A DNA stretch of 64,000 nucleotides from Streptococcus toyakuensis (GTDB lineage: Bacteria; Bacillota; Bacilli; Lactobacillales; Streptococcaceae): contig NZ_AP024523.1 of assembly GCF_024346585.1 (NCBI RefSeq), forward strand, positions 1,745,001 through 1,809,000, given 5' to 3'. Each line of letters starts with the position of its first letter. Position 1 is the stretch's first letter. Below are positions 59,101 through 64,000 of the stretch, one piece after another. Position numbers and translations under genes: made by a program. The notes beneath the pieces are model-generated. The model saw only the letters and a program-made list of their open reading frames with translations. It was not told the origin of the DNA and did not search any database.

Positions 59101-59807
59101 GGAATAACTGGAAGGATGTTGAGAATCATCCATTCAGGTTTGTTTCCAGACTTGTAAAAGGCATCCAAAACATCCAAACGACGGATAGCTTTGACACGTT
59201 TTTGTCCAGTAGCTGTTTTCAACTCTTCTTTGAGTTCAGCAATTTCTTTTTCAAGATCTACTTGTTTTAGAAGGTCTTGGATAGCTTCGGCACCCATCTT
59301 GGCAACGAATGATCCATAACCATACTCACGCAAGCGCTCACGGTATTCGCGCTCTGTCATGATAGACTTGTGCTCAAGTGGTGTATCCTTAGGATCAATC
59401 ACCACATAAGCTGCAAAGTAGATAACTTCCTCGAGGGCACGAGGGCTCATATCAAGGGTCAAGCCCATACGGCTTGGAATCCCCTTGAAGTACCAGATGT
59501 GAGATACAGGAGCTTTCAACTCAATGTGCCCCATACGCTCACGACGAACTTTTGTACGCGTTACTTCAACCCCACAACGGTCACAAACAATTCCTCTGTA
59601 ACGAATGCGTTTGTACTTACCACAAGCACATTCCCAGTCTTTTGTAGGACCAAAGATAACTTCATCAAAGAGCCCTTCACGTTCTGGTTTTAAGGTACGG
59701 TAATTGATTGTTTCAGGTTTTTTGACTTCTCCATAAGACCATGAACGGACTTTACTTGGAGAAGCTAGGGTGATTTGCATACTTTTAAAACGATTTACAT
59801 CAACCAC
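56130..59807 (-). CDS. rpoC: RNA polymerase beta' subunit
   Basis: A 1225-residue subunit starting [20 protein letters not shown]. The N-terminal zinc site is [19 protein letters not shown] (residues about 60-78), the catalytic Mg-binding loop is [15 protein letters not shown] (about 448-462), and the second zinc cluster is near 805-890 ([21 protein letters not shown]). The bridge-helix/trigger-loop region is intact ([15 protein letters not shown]). It lies 38 bases after rpoB in one operon. Confidence 0.97.
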   Translation of the reverse strand: MVDVNRFKSMQITLASPSKVRSWSYGEVKKPETINYRTLKPEREGLFDEVIFGPTKDWECACGKYKRIRYRGIVCDRCGVEVTRTKVRRERMGHIELKAPVSHIWYFKGIPSRMGLTLDMSPRALEEVIYFAAYVVIDPKDTPLEHKSIMTEREYRERLREYGYGSFVAKMGAEAIQDLLKQVDLEKEIAELKEELKTATGQKRVKAIRRLDVLDAFYKSGNKPEWMILNILPVIPPDLRPMLQLDGGRFASSDLNDLYRRVINRNNRLARLLELNAPGIIVQNEKRMLQEAVDALIDNGRRGRPITGPGSRPLKSLSHMLKGKQGRFRQNLLGKRVDFSGRSVIAVGPTLKMYQCGVPREMAIELFKPFVMREIVARDIVQNVKAAKRLVERGDERIWDILEEVIKEHPVLLNRAPTLHRLGIQAFEPVLIDGKALRLHPLVCEAYNADFDGDQMAIHVPLSEEAQAEARILMLAAEHILNPKDGKPVVTPSQDMVLGNYYLTMEEAGREGEGMVFKDRDEAVMAYRNGYVHLHSRVGIATDSLNKPWTEEQKHKVLLTTVGKILFNDIMPEGLPYLQEPTNANLTEGVPAKYFLPLGGDIKEAISNLELNPPFKKKNLGNIIAEIFKRFRTTETSALLDRMKNLGYHHSTLAGLTVGIADIPVVEDKAEIIEESHKRVEQITKQFRRGMITDDERYNAVTAEWRAAREKLEKRLVANQDPKNPIVMMMDSGARGNISNFSQLAGMRGLMAAPNGRIMELPILSNFREGLSVLEMFFSTHGARKGMTDTALKTADSGYLTRRLVDVAQDVIIREDDCGTDRGLLIRSIAEGKEMIESLEERLNGRYTKKTVKHPETGAVIIGPNELITEDKAREIVNAGVEEVTIRSVFTCNTRHGVCRHCYGINLATGDAVEVGEAVGTIAAQSIGEPGTQLTMRTFHTGGVASNTDITQGLPRVQEIFEARNPKGEAVITEVKGQVTAIEEDASTRTKKVFVKGETGEGEYVVPFTARMRVEVGDQVSRGAALTEGSIQPKRLLAVRDVLSVETYLLGEVQKVYRSQGVEIGDKHIEVMVRQMIRKVRVMDPGDTDLLMGTLMDINDFTDANKDVLIAGGVPATGRPVLMGITKASLETNSFLSAASFQETTRVLTDAAIRGKKDHLLGLKENVIIGKIIPAGTGMARYRNLEPQAINEAEYLNPPVEEEGDEEITEVVVDTAVETVEETVE

Positions 59808-59845
59808 TATTTCTTCCCTTTCTATTCTAAGTGAACTGCTTTTTC

Positions 59846-62800
59846 TTACTCAGCAGCTTCTTCTGTTGCTTCCGCTTTTGTTGCTTTCTCAGCTTCTTCA
59901 GCTTCAAAGGCTGCTTTAGCCTCTTGTGCTGCTTTTTCGCGGGCTTTTTCAAGGTCATCTACGTGGATGACATCTTCGTCCATTCCTTCATCCAAGTCAC
60001 GAAGTTCCACTTCTTGGTCATCTTCGTCTAGGACACGCATGTCAAGACCAAGAGATTGCAATTCTTTGACAAGAACTCGGAAGGATTCTGGAACACCTGG
60101 TTTTGGAATTGGTTTTCCTTTTGTAATGGCTTCATAAGCTTTCAGACGTCCGTTGATATCGTCAGACTTGTAAGTCAAGATTTCTTGAAGGACATTTGAC
60201 GCACCGTAGGCTTCAAGAGCCCAAACCTCCATCTCACCGAAACGTTGTCCACCAAACTGAGCTTTACCTCCGAGTGGTTGTTGAGTAACGGTTGAGTAAG
60301 GTCCGACTGAACGCGCGTGCAATTTATCATCAACCATGTGGTGGAGTTTGATCATGTACATGACTCCGACAGAAACACGGTTATCAAATGGTTCACCAGT
60401 ACGTCCATCGTAAAGGATCGTTTTGGCATCGCTATCCATACCAGCTTCTTTAACAGTTGACCAAAGGTCTTCAGAACTTGCTCCGTCAAAGACTGGTGTT
60501 GCGATATGAATACCAAGAGTACGAGCAGCCATACCAAGGTGGAGCTCCATAACCTGACCTATATTCATACGTGATGGCACCCCAAGTGGGTTCAACATGA
60601 TATCGACTGGAGTTCCATCTGGAAGGTAAGGCATGTCTTCTACAGGAACGATACGAGAGACAACCCCTTTATTTCCGTGACGTCCGGCCATCTTATCTCC
60701 GACCTTGATCTTACGTTTTTGAGCGATGTAGACGCGAACCAGCATATTAACACCTGATTGCAATTCATCTCCATTTGCACGTGTAAAGATCTTAACATCA
60801 CGAACGACACCATCGGCACCGTGTGGTACACGAAGAGAAGTATCACGCACTTCACGAGATTTATCTCCGAAGATAGCGTGCAAGAGACGTTCTTCAGCTG
60901 AAAGGTCTTTCTCACCCTTAGGTGTTACTTTACCTACAAGGATATCACCTTCTTTAACCTCAGCACCGATACGGATAATACCCATTTCGTCAAGGTCTTT
61001 AAGGGCATCTTCACCAACGTTTGGAATTTCGCGAGTGATTTCTTCAGGCCCAAGCTTTGTATCGCGCGTTTCTGATTCGTATTCTTCAAGGTGAACAGAT
61101 GTGTAGACATCGTCTTTCACCAAGCGTTCGCTCATGATAACAGCATCCTCGAAGTTGTATCCTTCCCAAGTCATGTAGGCAACGATTGGGTTTTGTCCAA
61201 GCGCCATTTCTCCATTTTCCATAGAAGGTCCGTCAGCGATGAAATCGCCTTTTTCAACGACATCGCCAACTTTTACAAGAGTGCGTTGGTTGTAAGCAGT
61301 ACCTGAATTTGAACGACGGAATTTTTGGATGTGGTAAACGTCCAATGAACCATCTTCACGACGAACTTCTACCTTGTCAGCATCTGCATAGGTAACTTTA
61401 CCGTCATACTGAGCAATCACAGCAGCTCCTGAATCGTGGGCTGCTTGGTATTCCATACCAGTACCAACGTAAGGTGCTTTAGGATTAATCAATGGTACAG
61501 CCTGACGTTGCATGTTGGCTCCCATAAGGGCACGGTTGGAGTCATCGTTTTCCAAGAAAGGAATACATGCTGTCGCAACGGCAACTACCTGTTTTGGTGA
61601 TACGTCCATATAGTCAACAACATTAGCTGGATACTCTTGGTTGACCCCTTGGTGACGTCCCATGACCACTTTCTCAGCAAATGTTCCATCTTCATTCAGA
61701 CGAGAATTAGCCTGTGCTACAGTAAATTCATCTTCTTCATCGGCTGTCAACCAAACGATTTCGTTCGTGACAACACCTGTTTCACGGTCAACCTTACGGT
61801 ATGGTGTTTGAACAAAACCATACTTGTTCAAATGTCCGTAAGATGACAAGTTATTGATCAAACCGATGTTAGGTCCTTCAGGTGTCTCGATTGGACACAT
61901 ACGACCGTAGTGAGTGTAGTGCACGTCACGTACTTCATATCCAGCACGGTCACGTGTCAAACCACCAGGTCCTAAGGCTGACAAACGGCGTTTGTGAGAC
62001 AACTCAGAAAGTGGGTTGTGTTGGTCCATGAACTGTGACAACTGTGATGAACCAAAGAATTCTTTAACCGCAGCTGTTACAGGACGGATATTGATAATTT
62101 GTTGTGGTGTCAAGACTTCGTTGTCCTGGACAGACATACGTTCACGGACATTACGTTCCATACGAGAAAGTCCAAGACGTACTTGGTTAGCAAGCAATTC
62201 ACCAACCGCACGGATACGACGGTTTCCAAGGTGGTCGATATCATCTACACGGCCAAGTCCTTCCGCCAAATTGAGGAAGTAGCTCATCTCAGCAAGGATA
62301 TCTGCAGGAGTGACGATACGAACCTTGTCATCTGGATTAGCATTACCGATGATCGTTACAACACGGTCTGGATCAGTTGGTGCAACAACCTTGAATTTTT
62401 GAAGAACAACTGGCTCAGTCACAACGGCTGCATCATTTGGAATGTAAACAATCTTGTTCAAATCACCATCCAAATGGCTTTCAATACTTTCAATCACGCT
62501 ACGAGTCATGATTGTACCAGCTTCTACCAAGATTTCTCCTGTTTCAGGGTCTACCAATGGCTCTGCAATAGTTTGGTTGAGCAAACGTGTTTTAACATTG
62601 AGTTTTTTATTGATTTTGTAACGACCAACTGCTGCTAGATCATAGCGACGTGGATCAAAGAAACGAGCCACAAGCAAGCTACGTGAGCTTTCAGCAGTCT
62701 TAGGCTCACCTGGACGAAGACGTTCGTAAATTTCTTTCAAAGCTTCGTCTGTACGAGAGTCCATTGGGTTCTTATGGATATCTTTTTCAACAGTGTTGCG

Positions 62801-63451
62801 AACCAATTCGCTGTCACCAAAGATATCAAAGATTTCATCATCACCTGAGAAACCAAGAGCACGAACCAAGGTTGTAAATGGAATCTTACGAGTACGGTCG
62901 ATACGAGTGTAGGCGATATCTTTTGAGTCGCTTTCAAGTTCCAACCAAGCTCCACGGTTAGGGATAACAGTTGAACCATAGCCCACTTTACCGTTTTTAT
63001 CAACTTTGTCGTTAAAGTAAACACCTGGTGAACGGACCAACTGAGAAACGATAATACGTTCACCACCATTGATGATGAAAGTACCCATTTCTGTCATGAT
63101 TGGGAAATCACCAAAGAAAACTTCTTGGGTCTTGATTTCGCCTGTTTCTTTATTGATCAAGCGGAAGGTTACAAAAATTGGTGCTGAGTAGCTAGCATCG
63201 TGGATACGAGCTTCTTCTAGTGTGTATTTTGGTTCCTTGATTTCATATCCAACAAATTCCAACTCCATTGTGTCTGTGAAGTTTGAAATTGGCAATACAT
63301 CTTCAAATACTTCCTTCAGACCATGGTCTAGGAAATCTTTGAATGAGTCAGTTTGAATTTCAATCAAATTTGGTAAGTCAAGAACTTCTTTGATTCTTGA
63401 AAAACTACGACGGGTACGATGTTTCCCGTATTGAACGTCATGTCCTGCCAA
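59846..63451 (-). CDS. rpoB: RNA polymerase beta subunit, TTG start
   Basis: A 1201-residue subunit. The start is a TTG at 63451: AAAGGAGAATCATC precedes it and the product then begins (M)[19 protein letters not shown] as in other streptococci. The frame is open 13 codons upstream but without a ribosome site. The rifampicin region reads [20 protein letters not shown] and [13 protein letters not shown], the wild-type (sensitive) sequence with the key Gln, Asp, His and Ser present. The C-terminus is extended by an Ala/Glu-rich tail. Confidence 0.96.
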   Translation of the reverse strand: MAGHDVQYGKHRTRRSFSRIKEVLDLPNLIEIQTDSFKDFLDHGLKEVFEDVLPISNFTDTMELEFVGYEIKEPKYTLEEARIHDASYSAPIFVTFRLINKETGEIKTQEVFFGDFPIMTEMGTFIINGGERIIVSQLVRSPGVYFNDKVDKNGKVGYGSTVIPNRGAWLELESDSKDIAYTRIDRTRKIPFTTLVRALGFSGDDEIFDIFGDSELVRNTVEKDIHKNPMDSRTDEALKEIYERLRPGEPKTAESSRSLLVARFFDPRRYDLAAVGRYKINKKLNVKTRLLNQTIAEPLVDPETGEILVEAGTIMTRSVIESIESHLDGDLNKIVYIPNDAAVVTEPVVLQKFKVVAPTDPDRVVTIIGNANPDDKVRIVTPADILAEMSYFLNLAEGLGRVDDIDHLGNRRIRAVGELLANQVRLGLSRMERNVRERMSVQDNEVLTPQQIINIRPVTAAVKEFFGSSQLSQFMDQHNPLSELSHKRRLSALGPGGLTRDRAGYEVRDVHYTHYGRMCPIETPEGPNIGLINNLSSYGHLNKYGFVQTPYRKVDRETGVVTNEIVWLTADEEDEFTVAQANSRLNEDGTFAEKVVMGRHQGVNQEYPANVVDYMDVSPKQVVAVATACIPFLENDDSNRALMGANMQRQAVPLINPKAPYVGTGMEYQAAHDSGAAVIAQYDGKVTYADADKVEVRREDGSLDVYHIQKFRRSNSGTAYNQRTLVKVGDVVEKGDFIADGPSMENGEMALGQNPIVAYMTWEGYNFEDAVIMSERLVKDDVYTSVHLEEYESETRDTKLGPEEITREIPNVGEDALKDLDEMGIIRIGAEVKEGDILVGKVTPKGEKDLSAEERLLHAIFGDKSREVRDTSLRVPHGADGVVRDVKIFTRANGDELQSGVNMLVRVYIAQKRKIKVGDKMAGRHGNKGVVSRIVPVEDMPYLPDGTPVDIMLNPLGVPSRMNIGQVMELHLGMAARTLGIHIATPVFDGASSEDLWSTVKEAGMDSDAKTILYDGRTGEPFDNRVSVGVMYMIKLHHMVDDKLHARSVGPYSTVTQQPLGGKAQFGGQRFGEMEVWALEAYGASNVLQEILTYKSDDINGRLKAYEAITKGKPIPKPGVPESFRVLVKELQSLGLDMRVLDEDDQEVELRDLDEGMDEDVIHVDDLEKAREKAAQEAKAAFEAEEAEKATKAEATEEAAE

Positions 63452-63605
63452 GATGATTCTCCTTTGTAAATAAGTTCCAAGCCTTGTCAATCAGGCTTTT
63501 CTAATCGTCATATGGTTTTAAAAACCCCTATCACCGTGTCCTCTTGATAAATTTTCAGAATCTTTAAGTCTTTGTTACAAACACTCAAAATCCTGAAAAA
63601 AGCAC

Positions 63606-63649
63606 AAAAAGAGCAGCTAAATCTGACTTTTTCAGAAGATTTAACTGCT
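63606..63649 (-). promoter_or_regulatory. Terminator-like hairpin in the rpoB leader
   Basis: Minus-strand AGCAGTTAAATCT (63637-63649) pairs over 13 bases with AGATTTAGCTGCT (63612-63624), then CTTTTTG (63605-63611). It begins about 49 bases into the predicted transcript and 150 bases before rpoB. It may be part of the lacto-rpoB leader motif described for Lactobacillales; I cannot check the match. Confidence 0.65.
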
Positions 63650-63704
63650 GTGAGCCTTGTCTGGACAATATTTCAGACAAAACCTACGACAAATGATTAT
63701 TCAT

Positions 63705-63733
63705 ATTATACCCTATTTAGCTAGATTTTTCAA
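63705..63733 (-). promoter_or_regulatory. Promoter of rpoBC
   Basis: Minus-strand -35 TTGAAA (63728-63733), a 17-base spacer and perfect -10 TATAAT (63705-63710). The leader is about 247 bases. Confidence 0.8.
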
Positions 63734-63881
63734 GGGGATTGACGAATTTTTGACAAAATCTTTTCCTATAAAAGTAAAAAAATTAAATTCAATAATCGCT
63801 TTGCAAATTTCATTTTCAGTTTAATAATCCAAGAAAAATATAGTAAATTCAGATTTTCCTATTTTATCATAGGCTGTTTTC

Positions 63882-63910
63882 TTGACTTTACTAGGCTTTT
63901 CTTTTAATAT
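63882..63910 (+). promoter_or_regulatory. Promoter of the gene at the right edge
   Basis: -35 TTGACT (63882-63887), a 17-base spacer and -10 TAATAT (63905-63910). Confidence 0.6.
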
Positions 63911-63939
63911 ATATGTATAAATATATAGGGAGGTTTATG

Positions 63940-64000
63940 ATGAATATCTTGCTATCTAAAACTGAACAAGACTTGCTATTCTTATTGGAAGAATTAACCA
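63940..64000 (+). CDS. Start of an unidentified gene, cut by the window edge
   Basis: GGGAGG (63928-63933) precedes two ATGs (63937 and 63940). The visible residues are MNILLSKTEQDLLFLLEELT, about 20 in all. Too little is present to name a family. A promoter upstream and the ribosome site make it a real gene start, divergent from rpoB. Confidence 0.6.
   Translation, partial: MNILLSKTEQDLLFLLEELT

Noticed and set aside
63452..63490. Upstream TTG start for rpoB adding 13 residues
   Set aside because: No ribosome site in front of it, and the added residues are absent from known streptococcal RpoB as I recall it.

Overview
This 64 kb window is chromosomal DNA of a mitis-group Streptococcus (S. 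pneumoniae / mitis / oralis / infantis type). The evidence is two BOX repeats, a ComX-type combox in front of cinA, a CtsR operator, sortase-type LPNTG surface proteins, and a gene order that I recall from S. pneumoniae over several blocks: trkA-trkH next to an ECF transporter; pflB-dinB-uppP; an amino-acid ABC transporter next to ilvA-ilvC-ilvN-ilvB; and dinF-recA-cinA-LCP-GNAT-tsaE. I see no rRNA or tRNA gene, transposase, prophage or CRISPR array.

Layout. 1-5.9 kb, minus strand: pheT (cut by the window edge) and pheS behind a T-box leader, then a GNAT and a ParB-like gene, a PAP2 phosphatase and the riboflavin S-component ribU behind an FMN riboswitch. 5.9-10.7 kb, minus: trmL with a structured leader, a two-domain ECF ATPase with EcfT, an orphan ECF S-component and a SAM-hydrolase family gene. 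10.9-13.7 kb, plus: trkA-trkH potassium uptake. 13.6-23.3 kb is the accessory part: a 3'-truncated clpL that keeps its CtsR-controlled promoter and a small upstream ORF; a pilin-like LPNTG adhesin split by a frameshift; and, divergent from it, a 1461-residue LPNTG protein with a beta-helix and G5 repeats. 23.5-32.7 kb: pflB, dinB, uppP, a DUF2207 membrane protein, an amino-acid ABC transporter and a small orphan gene. 32.8-33.6 kb is an AT-rich gene-poor gap with an orphan promoter. 33.6-38.3 kb: branched-chain amino acid genes with a likely CodY site. 38.5-42.7 kb: fakA with its Asp23 partner, rpmB, a LytTR regulator/membrane protein pair and a second PAP2 gene. 42.8-47.6 kb: a MarR-controlled heterodimeric ABC exporter and a divergent membrane protein. 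47.7-55.8 kb: yebC, the competence operon cinA-recA-dinF, an LCP enzyme, tsaE, a membrane protein and ndk. 56.1-63.5 kb: rpoC and rpoB with a terminator-bearing leader. The first 61 bases of a plus-strand gene close the window.

How it fits together. Most of the sequence is core housekeeping with rich RNA-level control: T-box, FMN riboswitch, a terminator-type trmL leader, a terminator-type rpoB leader and BOX RNAs in two operons. The material most likely to be new or strain-variable is the surface-protein block between trkH and pflB, the LytTR/membrane pair with phased direct repeats at its own promoter, the triple palindrome at the marR promoter, the enlarged arm of the FMN riboswitch and the trmL leader. 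All functions are read from sequence motifs and recalled family knowledge. No database search was run.
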